From NCBI GenBank assembly GCA_028752905.1, contig JAQNBH010000298.1, forward strand, positions 1 through 64,000: DNA of 64,000 nucleotides, in the 5' to 3' direction. The notes below the pieces were generated by a model, which was given only the letters and a program-made list of their open reading frames with translations, made no database searches and was not told the DNA's origin. Source of the DNA: Cladorhizidae sp. MBARI D1340-BT2 (lineage: Eukaryota; Porifera; Demospongiae; Poecilosclerida; Cladorhizidae). Made by a program: the position numbers and the translations under genes. This document shows positions 46,721 through 57,929 of the stretch, piece by piece. Position 1 is the stretch's first letter. Each line of letters begins with the position of its first letter.

Positions 46721-47047
46721 AAAAGTATTTTGGTAATTATGATTAGAACTATTTTTCACTGTTCATTTCAACAAAATACAGCTCCTCGAGGTCATTACAT
46801 CCCAAATCCACTCCCTGCAGCAGCATCAGGTTCATACCCCCCCTAAATTGTCAGCCCCCCACTTTGAAAGTGGTGTCTCAGCCTCTGTGTTCACATGCAT
46901 ACTTGCCAACTTTTCATAAGTTAATTCCGGGACATTTTTTTTTTAAACAAATTTTCGACCCCACCCCCTAATTACTGTGCGCCTTTCCCTTGACCACGCC
47001 ATTAATTTTATATGCGATTTTTCGACCTAACTAACCGGTTCATCTCA

Positions 47048-47263
47048 TCATACAGCTGTGAGGTAGTATTCTCTGTAGATTTCTGGAAGAGGAGGTTGAA
47101 TTGATCCATTGAGGGCAAGATAGAACAACAGAGGTTTCGTCAGAGGATACTCAAGCCTTGAAAGAATGCTACAGACCTTAGCTGTTTCAGCTTCCTCACA
47201 AGACAAGAAGAATGACTTCAAACCATCATACTGCCTGAGGTAACAATTCACACACTTCAGCAA
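47048..47263 (-). pseudogene. hAT transposase, downstream fragment
   Basis: A minus-strand frame that continues the preceding transposase after a frameshift and a small loss: CVNCYLRQYDGLKSFFLSCEE, then LSRLEYPLTKPLLFYLALN. The dimerisation region is absent; the right TIR-side sequence follows soon after. Confidence 0.7.
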
Positions 47264-47306
47264 GCTGAGCTATCGTGTGGGGCAATGCTTCAAAATCACC
47301 CCTCGC

Positions 47307-48140
47307 TCAGTGGTGAAAAGTGACCACCATAGGATGACAAATTGCTGCTCTCTTGCTGCTATGGAAGTAGTAGAATATGTCGATGAAGAGCTGGTCAATG
47401 TTCACTGGGAGTATCTTCAAACCAGCTTTGACTGTTAAATCATCCAAATGGCAGATGCAACCAACATCATACAAAGTTGGGATCTCATCCTTAATCAGCT
47501 TCTGCACACCTGACCTCACTCCTTTCATAACATTGGTGGTATCAGACATCAAAGACACTGCATTGTCAAAGCTGAGCCCATTCTTAGTCAGTGACTCCTT
47601 CAAGGCTTGAAACAAGTTGGTAGATATATCAATGTTCACAACAGGTATATCCAAGAATCTCGTCCGTACTTCACCTATCTGTGGATCAAGAAGCCTCAAA
47701 AGACTTATGCAAGGCTTATCCCTCTTGTCATGGGATTCATCAATCATCAAAGAGAATGGACCACTTGACATTGCCTCCATAACTCTCTGTGTGAAGTAAG
47801 GAGCAAGAGCTTTCTTCACTATGGCGGTGGTTTTGGTGTGGGAACAGGATAATTTCTTTGCAATTTCAGAGTCTGGGAACATCTTGCTGAAAAGCTTGGT
47901 GGCATGGTCACTAGACAGAAAGGATATGTTGTGCTTAGCAACAAATGTAGCCCACCTGACCTCTGCTTCGATTACTTGATCACTTCTTTGATGTTGGAAG
48001 AGAGAGGTGATTGGAATAGTTGATAACACAGCCTTTGACATATCCTTATGTTTCTTGCTCTTGAGGTGAGATGTGACATCATTACGGCCACCATGGGTAA
48101 CACCAAAGTCGATTGCACACAGATTACATTGGGCATACAA
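47307..48140 (-). pseudogene. hAT transposase, N-terminal 277 residues
   Basis: Begins with a BED-like finger (CNLCAIDFGVTHGGRNDVTSH then KSKKHKDM), followed by the hAT core with SLMIDESHDKRDKPCISLL (first catalytic Asp region) at about residues 130-150, SLMSDTTNVMKGV (second Asp region) near 195-207, and YDVGCICHLDDL, a typical CxxH motif. The 277-residue frame is intact, then shifts near 47,310. Full-length relatives are 500-700 residues, so more than half is lost or out of frame. The initiator is uncertain; a splice acceptor could lie upstream. Confidence 0.85.
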
Positions 48141-48959
48141 GTGACCTAAAATGAAGGCAAGACTACTGACATTACTATTGCATTGAACACAAGCAGCACA
48201 CTGTACCCATGATGTTATTTATCCTGTATTTGCTGTATTCCATGCTTACTTACTTTGTCAATCAATTTCATTATATATTTTTAATTTATACCTTTGAAAC
48301 TCCTATCCCCTGAAATTCTTTGATCCATTTATTGTCAAAATGGCATTCTCTCTTCTGCTTCTTTGCTACACTATAATTATAGCCATTTTGCTGACATGCA
48401 GAGAAGTTTCACGTGAGTGCCGCACCTTTAACTGAAACAAGGTCAAAGGTTGTTTCACACACCGTAATTGTTTATCTGAAGTTTTTCTCTGCAAAAAAGT
48501 GTCCTGTTTTTATTGCTTTACGAGTGTTAAAGGACTAAACTAAACAAGCTTGAGACTGCAGTGGCCATCTAAGCGAATGGAACCGCAAGGTGCGCTTAGC
48601 TATAAATTCCGGGACAAGGACACCACCGGGTCAAAATTCCGCGGCCATTCCGGGACAGTTGACAACTCTGTGCATGTGTCATGCAGTATAAAATCAGTGA
48701 CCTGTTGGAAACTTTGATAGGATGTAGCTCTGTTGCAATGGTCTTAATCTTTGGCACCTTTGACAAGTGGATATCTAAAAACACAATAAAATGACTGTAG
48801 TTTCATGAGGCAACATTTTTATATATACACTTCATACTTAGAGCTTACTATACTAGGCCAGTGTCAGTTAAAATAATGTAAGAGAGGCATCAAATAGAAT
48901 ACCAATGCCATGTGTATGTGTATATATATCCATAGAAACATTTTTATAAATGGGTAGTG

Positions 48960-49260
48960 TTTAGGTTCAGGCATCCATGCCTGTGGAACAGCCTGTCCTA
49001 ACAGGGCAGGATTTCCGAAAGAATTGCTAACAAAGGTCACAAACAGCAACAAATGGTCATGGACTTTGGTTCCAATGGCCCCCTACTTGCTACTGTCTGT
49101 GTAGACATGAGGAGTATATACTTCATGTCTACCATTCATGTGCCAGAGCCTGCACTTGGATCCACATGCACCATGGAGAGGCACACACTAGTGCCCAGGA
49201 AGACAAGCTTTGCCCTCCCTGCTTACCTGATTACTAGTGCTACATGAAGGGAGTGTGTTC
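48960..49260 (+). pseudogene. piggyBac-like transposase remnant
   Basis: Plus-strand text across three frames in correct order for a piggyBac-type transposase: ACGTACPNRAGFPKEL (48,970-49,017), then NGPLLATVCVDMRSIYFMST (49,074-49,133), then CPPCLPDY...YMKGV near 49,213-49,255. These match the conserved CGT, DxR/YFLST and CPxxxxDYxxYMxGV blocks of the family. At least two frameshifts and one stop are present; about 100 of the ~550-600 residues remain. It lies inside the split Ginger1-like gene. Confidence 0.75.
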
Positions 49261-50860
49261 AGAAAAAAACTTTTTTTTCCACCTGCACGCTTGACCGAGT
49301 ACTTATGTTTTAGTGCCCAATGAAAACACTCATTGCGTAGCCTCTAGCCACAGGTGCTAATTTGAACTCGCAATCTGGAGAAGAGCCACATGCATTCAGG
49401 TTTTGAGGAACCCCCACTTTAGCCTGTAACTTGGCTATCGTTATACCAATGAAAAATATTTTAATATCGAAAGAGAGCACACAGAGAGACCTATCTTTTG
49501 AGATATATATCAGGTCCATACCATGAAGTTTACAGAATCTACGGAGCAATAAATGGTAACCACAAGTTGTAGTTTTTAAATAAAAAAATAATCCTGTCCC
49601 TCCTTAATTAAGCGTATGGGATGCAACACGATGCAATGCATCGCATTGCGATGCAACCTCATGTTCACAATCGACGTGTCATGTTGCAATCGTCGCCGCG
49701 CAAGCGATGCGCCCATTTTGAACCAGCCTTTAGATTATTGAGTATTGTATAGCACACACTTTGGAATGCTGCACTCAGTATACAGTGATTTTAATCAACA
49801 GATTACCTCTTGATTTACACCTTGTTTACAAGTACATATGCTTGTCATTGAGGGCCTGTCATAATGATCAAAATGCAGTAGCAGTAAAACCTCTCTGGAG
49901 CCATATATCCTCTTGGATATTGATAATAGTGATGAAGCTCCATGGATGTGACATTTGCTGGCAGTGCATACTACAGATGTGTACCATACACCAGAGTTTT
50001 AGAGTTGACCTGATTTGTTCTAAAACATGTACTGTCCTACCACATCCCAGAGAGCACCTATAGTAACTTCAGAGAACATAAATTCATTTATGCTCCTTTA
50101 AGGAATGCTGCCCCGTCAGTGCATTATATCATTGCTTTTTATCCCACCACCGACACCCTTATTCGAATTTTTGAAAGAAACATCGTATTGACACAATATC
50201 GAGCATAAACGATCATTAAAAATTCTATAACTAGTTCAACAAAGTTTCTTTTTCAGAGTAAAAATAGTCCAGCTTGTTTCATAGACAAAGGGCAGCTGTC
50301 TTCTGGATCTCACTTGGTCCATCACCACATAGAGATGACAGCTGCATGCTGTGATAAGCCATGAACAGCTGCATGTAGTGACAAGTCATGGACAGCTGCA
50401 TGCAGTGACTGAGATATCCATAGGTCTCCACAAAACTACCATTTTGTCCACTTATTATATCAGTAAACAACAAAATAGGCACTTAAAACTGAGCAACTAC
50501 ATAACAGCGAGGGTACAGAGTACATGCATAATATGAAAACCCTGATTGTTATTTCTTTGTCTACTGTTTCTGCAACTGTGCATAAGAGCTAGAGAATTAG
50601 CCTCCCAACCTCCAGGAGTTCTGGCAGAGCACACCCAGAACAGTGCTGTTTGAGGTCATCATACATATGCACCGAGATTTGGTGACCATATGATGGAGAA
50701 AGATCAAGTGTGGAGAGACAGGAGGGTGAGCTTCGGGTGAGCAGATGGCCAAGCTTAATAAAATATATCTCAACATCAATACCACTAATATAACATGATC
50801 CCAGCTTCAGCCTTTACGATATTACAACTTATGTATTGATATATCACTATGTACAAATAC
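49261..50860. other. unassigned interval within the interrupted Ginger1-like gene
   Basis: No gene recognised. Noted inside: an unusual GC-richer stretch with nested inverted repeats of gatgcaat/attgcatc type at 49,615-49,710, and three ~28-bp copies of a phrase with agctgcatg(c/t)agtga at 50,338-50,412. Parts may be further decayed insertions or intron. Confidence 0.4.
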
Positions 50861-50864
50861 TTAC

Positions 50865-51010
50865 CCAACTATAAACATCCTTTGCCATTGTCATCCAATA
50901 ATAGTCCTGTGTAAGACGTGCCAAGGTACGCTTCTGACCTTGACGTGCACCATTGATGTCAAGGGCCTCACGCAAAACTTTCTGCTGCTCATCAATTGAG
51001 AACAGGACCA
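50865..51010 (-). pseudogene. integrase zinc-like domain exon of the Ginger1-like gene
   Basis: The minus strand encodes FSIDEQQKVLREALDINGARQ and GQKRTLARLTQDYYWMTMAK then DVYSW, ending at a donor (gttgg|gtaagt, 50,865). The RTLARL...YYWMTMAKDV block is the integrase N-terminal helix region. The His ligands usual in this domain are replaced (REALDINGAR), so zinc binding is doubtful. Related first-exon text may lie at 51,505-51,370 (RTERDQRVFLRKVEYYLQNG). Confidence 0.65.
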
Positions 51011-51596
51011 AGCGCTAAAGCTTCTTATTGGGATTGTTTTTTGCTGGTTGTGTGTAGAATATTGTTTCACCTATAGAAAAAATAGCCATGACAAGTTGTG
51101 TCATGTACATTATTGCATAGACATTTATAACAAGACACGTAAATAATTTTTGGTCACTTGAAAGAAATCTGCCAAGTTCTATGAAATCATGTGTGCAACA
51201 CAAGCATCAGGAAAGCAATGGTTTATGTAGGCCTAATTTGTTGTGGAGAATATAGACAATGTATTGGAGACTTATGAAATCATTGGCATTGATCAATTTA
51301 TGTCCACATGACAATCACAATCTGAACCAGTAAAGCTGTGGAGAAAACACCACAAGCAGGTGGTAATTATTTACATAGCAATGACAATGAAACTGATGCT
51401 GCTCTTCCGAATACCACTGTGTCACAGATATATGCACCATTCTGTAAATAGTACTCAACCTTCCGCAGGAAAACACGTTGGTCTCTCTCTGTTCGCATGA
51501 CTGACCTGAAAATTCAAATATCAACTTATATCTGAGGGGTAGTATGATAGTTTGTTAGATCAACATCATAGGGAAATGGAATTATGTTACATACTT

Positions 51597-51765
51597 ATCT
51601 GTAGATATCTGTCTCCCAGCAATGGCTTAGCTACGCGAATAATACTATCTGTAGATATCTGTCTCCCAGCAATGGCTTAGCTACGCGAATAATACTATCT
51701 GTAGATATCTGTCTCCCAGCAATGGCTTCGCTATGCGAATAATACTATCTGTAGATATCGGTCTC
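51597..51765. repeat. 50-bp tandem repeat, ~3.3 copies
   Basis: Units start atctgtagatatctgtctcc and end tacgcgaataatact; the third carries tcgctatgcg instead of tagctacgcg. It lies just left of the AT-rich region. Confidence 0.95.
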
Positions 51766-51874
51766 CTCGGTAGTTTCCTGATTTGCATGGGAGAGAGTAA
51801 ATAAGCGTCTGCACATGCGCAGTGGGTGAAGTGGGCATGACACCGATGTGAAGGTGGTCCCCTCGACAAATATG

Positions 51875-53555
51875 TATGTTTATTTGATATATATATATTT
51901 ATTATAATTATATATATATATATGTTTATTTGATTATTATTATTATATATATATGTTTATTTGATATATATATATATATGTTTATTTGATATCTTTATTT
52001 GATATATATATATGTTTATTTGAATTTTCTGATATTTATATATGTCTATATGATATATATATATATGTGTTTATTTTGTTTATTTGAAATATATATGTTT
52101 ATCTGATATATTATATGTTTATTTGATATATATATATATATACTGTATATAGAAAAGTACTGGGATGGCTAGTCCTACTGCAGTTTCATGCTAATGCAGT
52201 AGGACTAGCCATCCCAGTACTTTTCTATATTAAATAGCTCTGCCTTAACACAACATTGAGCACTATTTGTAGCCTTCATCAGCAAACTACCTTATAAGTA
52301 TATATATTGAAATATATATATATGTTTATTTGTTTATATGTTTATTAATTAAATAATTATATATGTTTATATGATATATATATGTTTATTTGATATATAT
52401 ATGATATATATATATTATATGTTTATTAAATATAAAATAAAAAAATAAAATAAAAATTAAAAAAAAAGTTTATTTGATATAATTATATAATTATGTTTAT
52501 TTGTATGTTTATTTTGTTTATTTATTTGATATATATATATATGATATATATTATTATGTTTATTTGAAATATATGATATATATTATATATTTGATGTTTA
52601 TTAGATATGTATATGTTTATTTGAAATAAATGATTATTTTATATATATATATTTGATATATTATATTATATATATTTATATATTTATTGGAAATATATAA
52701 GTTTATTGGATATATGTGTATTTGATGTTTATTTGAAATATATAATGTTTATTTGATATATATATATATATATGTATATTTGATTCATTTATTTGATATG
52801 TTTATTTGTGTTTATTTGATATATAATTATATATAATATGTTTATTTGATATATATATAATATAATTATATGTTTATTTGAATATTTATATTATGTTTAT
52901 TAGTTTATTTTGTTTATTATATTTATTTGATATATGTTTATTTGATATATATATGTTTATTTGATATATATATGTTTATTTAATATATATATATATATGT
53001 TTATTTAATATATATATATATTTATTTGATATTGATATATATATATATATATATATTGTTTATTTGATATTTGAGTTTATTTGATATATATGTATTTGAT
53101 ATATATGTTTATTTGATATATATATTGATTTATATACGTTTATTAGATATGTATGTTTATTTGAGATATATATGTTATATATATGTTTATTAGATGTCCA
53201 TTTGAAATATATATTTTTAATATATATAATTATTATGTTTATTTGACATATGTTTATTTGTTATATATATATTATATATATGTTTATTAGATATATATGT
53301 TTATTTGTTTATTTTAGATATAATATGTTTATTTGAAATATATATGTTTATTTGATATATATATATATGTTTATTTGATATATATAATATGTTTATTTGA
53401 TTATATATGTTTATTTGGTATATATATTTGTATGTTTATTTGATATATATATATGTTTATTTGATATATATGTTTATTTGGGCATATATGTTTATTTGAT
53501 ATACTATGTTATTTGTGTTTATTTGATATATATATTGATTTATTTGATATATTAT
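51875..53555. repeat. AT-rich satellite, left half (gtttatttgata sense)
   Basis: About 1.7 kb of irregular repeats of tatatatatgtttatttgat with variable (TA)n lengths. It reads in the opposite sense to the right half, so the two form a very large imperfect inverted repeat centred near 53,556. No genes. Confidence 0.95.
52147..52230. repeat. perfect 36-bp hairpin with 12-nt loop
   Basis: Arm 1 at 52,147-52,182 (contains gtactgggatggctagtcct) is exactly complementary to arm 2 at 52,195-52,230. The loop is gtttcatgctaa. It is followed by ~80 bp of non-AT sequence to about 52,310, so a foreign ~160-bp segment is embedded in the satellite. It may be a hairpin-type miniature element. Confidence 0.95.
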
Positions 53556-55060
53556 ATATCAAATCAAATAAACATATATATATATCAAATAAACAATATA
53601 ATATTAAATAAACATATCTAATAAACATATATATCAAAATATATATCTAATAAACATATATATATCAAATAAATAAACATATAATAATATCAAATAAATA
53701 TATATATATCAAATAAACATATATATATCAAATAATCATAATTTATATATATCTGATAAATATCTATATTTCTTATATATATCAAAATAAACATAATTAT
53801 ATATCAAATAAACATCAAATAAATATATATATATCAAATGTACATTTAAATATATCAAATAAATAAACATATATATTATATATATATATATATCAAATAA
53901 ACATAATAATTATATCAAATAAATAAACATATATATTATATATATATATCAAATAAACATAATATATCAAATAAATAAACATATATATAATATATATATA
54001 TATATCAAATAAACATAATATATCAAATAAATAAACATATATATTATATCAAATAAATAAACATATTATATATATCAAATAAATATATATATATATATCA
54101 AATAAACATATATATATATATATAAATAAACCTATATATATATATCAAATAAACATATATAGATCAAATAGACATATATATTATATATATATCAAATAAA
54201 CATAATATATAAAATAAACAAATACATATATCAATAAACAATAAATAGATATAAAATATATCAAATACACTTATAATATATATGAAATAAACATATATAT
54301 ATATAATAAACATAATAAACATTATATATACCAAATAAACAATATAAATAAACCTATATCAAATAAGCATATATATATATATATATACAGTATATATCAA
54401 AAAAACATATATATATATATATATCAAATAAACATATGTATATCAAATAAACATAATATATCAAATAAACATATGTATATATATCAAATAAACATGTATA
54501 TCAAATAAACATATGTATATATATCAAATAAACATATGTATATCAAATAAACATATATATATCAAATAAACATATGTATATATATCAAATAAACATTGTA
54601 GCTATATCAAATAAACATATATATATCAAATAAACATATGTATATATATCAAATAAACATAATTATGTATATCAAATAAACATATATATATCAAATAAAC
54701 ATATGTATATATATCAAATAAACATATTATGTATATCAAATAAACATATATATATCAAATAAACATGTGTATATATATAAGAAATAAACATGTATATATA
54801 TCAAATAAACATATGTATATCAAATAAACATATATATATCAAATAAACATATGTATATATATCAAATAAACATATGTATATCAAATAAACATATATATAT
54901 CAAATAAACATATATATATCAAATAAACTTAATGTATATATATTCAAATAAACATATGTATATCAAATAAACATATATATATCAAATAAACATATATATA
55001 TATCAAATAAACATATGTATATATATCAAATAAACATAATTATGTATATCAAATAAACAT
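53556..55060. repeat. AT-rich satellite, right half (tcaaataaacata sense)
   Basis: About 1.5 kb of atatcaaataaacatatat repeats, the reverse complement of the left half. The last 650 bp are more regular, with ~43- and ~60-bp higher-order units containing catatgtatatatatc. It ends abruptly at 55,060. Confidence 0.95.
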
Positions 55061-55163
55061 GAGACTATGGAATAGTATGACATCAGTGTTACTTATTCAA
55101 CCATTAAAAAAAAATCAAAAAATTATTTTCTGTAACCACTTCATAACTAACTTTGACACAGAT

Positions 55164-55664
55164 TGTTCTGGCCTGTTCCCTTCGTGAATGCTGAACAGGC
55201 GGTCAGAGCATGAGCTGTGGTGAACCGACTAACAACTGTTTTGATGAGGGTTGTAAGGCCTCCAATTGTTAGGGCTCGGAATGTGGAGTAGCTCTGCGGT
55301 GCTGAGATGCAAAAAGGAGTGTGAGTGTATCTCTCCCCAAGTCAGTGGCTGGCTACTAGGCTCGCTTTGACTGGTCTTACTTAATACCCCAAACAGTGAC
55401 TGGTTTCGAGACTCGTTTTGAGTGGTTGTAAATAAGTAATAGCATAAGTTTAAGACTCGGATACATACAGAATTGTGATATGCGGCTGCTGAGCTTATAT
55501 ACTGCAGCAGTCCCGCAAGGTAGCTGTGGGTATAGGATATGAATATGATTACATGTGAATGGTAGGAATAGGTGTCTATAGGTGACGAGGAAAGTTCACA
55601 CATGCATGGCTGGGTAAGTTTTAGCTAATACAATGTTCAGAATGCATAATAAGAATAAGTTTCA
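55164..55664 (-). repeat. 3' LTR of BEL/Pao copy 1
   Basis: On the minus strand it begins TGAAACTTATTC and ends GGCCAGAACA (TG...CA), preceded by a purine-rich aagagctgagaaca. A TATA-like agtatataagc lies on the minus strand near 55,497. The first three bases, TGA, also serve as the pol stop codon. A 124-codon minus-strand frame inside the LTR (55,229-55,603) is not considered coding. Confidence 0.92.
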
Positions 55665-57920
55665 TGTTCTCAGCTCTTGTGGACCCTCAGGCGCGTCCAT
55701 CCTCCCGGGGCGAGAGAGTTGCTCCTCCTCTGGGATGATGACTGCCAGCTTTACGATTGGACGCTTATGTGTGCCACACAAGGGACCTCGCACGGTCGCT
55801 GCTCGGACGTATCCATCGACTCCAGGGTGTATCTCCACCACTCTAGCTAGTGACCACTGGTTGATAAATTGAAACTGATCCTTGACCAAAACCACGTCTC
55901 CAACTCTCAGATTCCTCTTTGGTTGCTGCCATTTGTTGAAGCGGTTGAGAGTAGTTACGTAGCTGTCGGTCCATCGTTTCCAGAAATGTTCTGACAGACG
56001 CCTGCAATGGTTCCACTTGGCTCGCTTCGTCTGGGTCCCTAGTCCTAGGACATTGGAGATATCCGGTAGAGCAGTCAGTGGTCTTCCAACCAGGAAATGT
56101 CCTGGCATTAGGGCAAGTTCAGTGTCGATTGGCTGAGCGTTGAGAGGTACTAGTGGTCGACTATTCATAATAGCTTCGGCTTGGCTCAGGAAAGTAGTCA
56201 GACGCTCGAAGTTGAGAGGAGTGGTCCCGGCAATGGATCGGAGCAATGTCTTTGCACTCTTGACATTGCTCTCCCAGAGCCCTCCAAAGTGTGGAGCTAG
56301 CTCTGGAATATGACTCCATGTCACCTTCTGATTGGTTAGGAATCGCTGGATCGGGTCATCAACCTCCTTACTGTTGAGTGCATCGTAGGCCTGTCTCAAA
56401 CTCCTGTCTGCTCCGACGAAGTTGGTCCCGTTGTCCGAATACATTCTTACTGGGAGACCTCGTCTGCTCACGAACCTCTGAAAGGCTGACATGAAGGCTT
56501 CAGTAGATAAGTCTGATACCACTTCGAGGTGTACTGCCTTAGTCGCCATACAGATGAACAGACAGACGTATGCCTTCTCTATCCGTGGCTTCCTTGGATT
56601 GCCTGATTTCAATGTCATGGGACCGGCTAGGTCCACGCCCACGTGGCTAAAGGTGGATGACGGGGTAGTTCGCTGCACCGGAAGCTGCCCCATGAGTTGT
56701 GTTGCCTTTCTTGCGTACGATTTTCGACAAGGAATGCACTGGTTGGCCACATGTCTGGCCATTGATCGTGCTCCGGAAACGTGATAGCTCTGGGAGAGTG
56801 CCTCGAGGAGAACGGATGCTCCAGCATGGTGGTGTGTTAGGTGTAGCTGTCGCATGATCAGGTAGGTGAGCTGACTCTTCCTTGGAAGTATCCGAGGGTG
56901 TTTGGTCAGTTCGGGTAGATCAGATCGTTCTAGCCGTCCTCCGACGACTAGTATTCCTTCCTTGCTTAGGATAGGTCTCAAGGGTAGTAGTGCACTCTTG
57001 TGTGGCAACTCCTCCCTCTGCTGCAGGGCCAGAAGCTCACCAGGGTAGTAGCGCTTCTGTACCTCCCTGATCAGCTGTCTCTCGGCCACGTCCAGTTCTT
57101 CGACTGTGATGTGGCTCTTGAGGTTTCTGCCGGCTGGATCCTTCTTCTGGGCATTGCTGACGAATCGCTGCTGCCAGGCTGTGATCCGTAGGAGTTCTCT
57201 GAACGAAGAGCACCGCAGTGGGGGTTCCCTTGGAGTCACCCTCTGCAATGTCAGAGCCGTGAACTCTTTCTTGATCTCTGGCAAGAGTACGGTTGCTCCC
57301 TTGGGAGGCTTTGGCCACATCTTGGGGTCTTCTGCCAGCCAAGGTGGCCCGTTCCACCATAGATCGTGCTTCACGAGTTCGGCTGGCATTACTCGTCTTG
57401 AGGCAGCATCCGCCGGGTTGCTGTCTGTGGGGACATGTCTCCAATTGCCTGCTGGCACCTTCTGGGTGATGGTGGTGACTCTGTTTGAGACGTACACCTT
57501 GAGTTTGCCCGGTTGCTGATTGATCCAGCCGAGCACAACTGTAGAGTCTGTCCAGGCGAATAAATGTTTCTGTTGGATGTTGAGGGTTCGTGCCGTATTC
57601 ACCATCAGTCGACTCGACAGGGTCGCACCGCACAGCTCGAGCTTGGGGATCGTCATCGGCGTTGTAGGCGCCACTCTGGTCTTGGCAGTGATGAGAGCTG
57701 TGGACACGGTGGTGTTGTCGTACACTGTACGGAGATATATGACACCACCATATGCCTTCTCCGATGCATCGGAGAAGCCGTGGAGCTGGACGAGTCGCCT
57801 CTTCTTGTAGGGAATGAAGTGGCACCTCTGGATCGGGTGCTTGGTGATGAGTGGTAGCTCCTCCGTCCACTGATTCCATCGCATGACGATGTCGTCGGGC
57901 ACCGGGTCATCCCAGTCCAT
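55662..57920 (-). pseudogene. RNase H and integrase part of BEL/Pao pol, copy 1
   Basis: A 752-residue open frame. The RNase H lies at about residues 45-195, with FSDASEKAYGG, PKLELCGA, FAWTDSTVVLGW and NPADAASR. The integrase zinc region starts near residue 363 (LTHHHAGASVLL then CIPCRKSYA). The catalytic core shows the D-D-E residues in GVDLAGPM (~427), YSDNGTNFVGA (~493) and GGLWESNVK (~548), and the C-terminal part has VGDVVLVKDQ. The frame is the same as the RT frame upstream, separated from it only by one TGA at 57,930-57,932. Integrase itself looks undamaged. Confidence 0.93.
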
Positions 57921-57929
57921 TCCTTGGAC

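Larger units (their letters stand above)
45159..46887 (+). mobile_element. hAT-type element with short terminal inverted repeats and tgttc target duplication
   Basis: The left end cagtggctgagatac and the reverse complement of the right end cagaggctgagacac are inverted repeats (13 of 15 positions). tgttc occurs directly outside both ends (45,154-45,158 and 46,888-46,892), a 5-bp target duplication as in some hAT groups. Inside on the plus strand are a KRQSQPQVSLLSFL start (45,401 onward) typical of TTF-finger hAT transposases, and the C-terminal dimerisation region (46.2-46.7 kb). The central part (about 45.6-46.19 kb) has lost the transposase core. C/G-rich runs lie just inside both ends. Confidence 0.8.
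46898..48670 (-). mobile_element. second hAT-type element with BED-finger transposase remnant
   Basis: The ends are related inverted repeats: catacttgccaactttt then attccgggaca at left; the reverse complement of the right end reads cagagttgtcaactgtcccg. A target duplication is unclear (ttcacatg versus tgcatgtg, 5 of 8). The transposase frame runs on the minus strand (48.14-47.05 kb). It sits 10 bp from the preceding hAT element, both splitting the Ginger1-like gene. Confidence 0.7.
41650..51520 (-). mobile_element. Ginger1-like DNA transposon gene, degenerate, interrupted by nested insertions
   Basis: Minus-strand pieces in one consistent order: integrase zinc-like domain exon (50.87-51.01 kb), integrase core exons (44.80-44.59, 44.37-44.22, 44.01-43.8), GPY-type C-terminal segment (43.24-43.1), linker (43.09-42.7), Ulp1/C48 protease (42.65-41.83) and PHD-like finger (41.83-41.65). 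Splice consensus at several borders and the absence of any RT favour a Ginger1-like cut-and-paste transposon over a retrotransposon; Ginger1 proteins are known to pair a Ty3-like integrase with protease and PHD domains. Between 45.1 and 50.8 kb it is split by hAT and piggyBac insertions. Terminal inverted repeats were not found. Confidence 0.75.

Noticed and set aside
55229..55603. 124-codon open frame repeated in both BEL/Pao LTRs
   Set aside because: It lies wholly inside the LTR and spans its TATA-like region. Conservation between copies reflects their recent common origin.
57037..57879. 280-codon minus-strand frame overlapping BEL/Pao pol
   Set aside because: A shadow frame of the conserved RNase H-integrase coding sequence; it has none of its own motifs.
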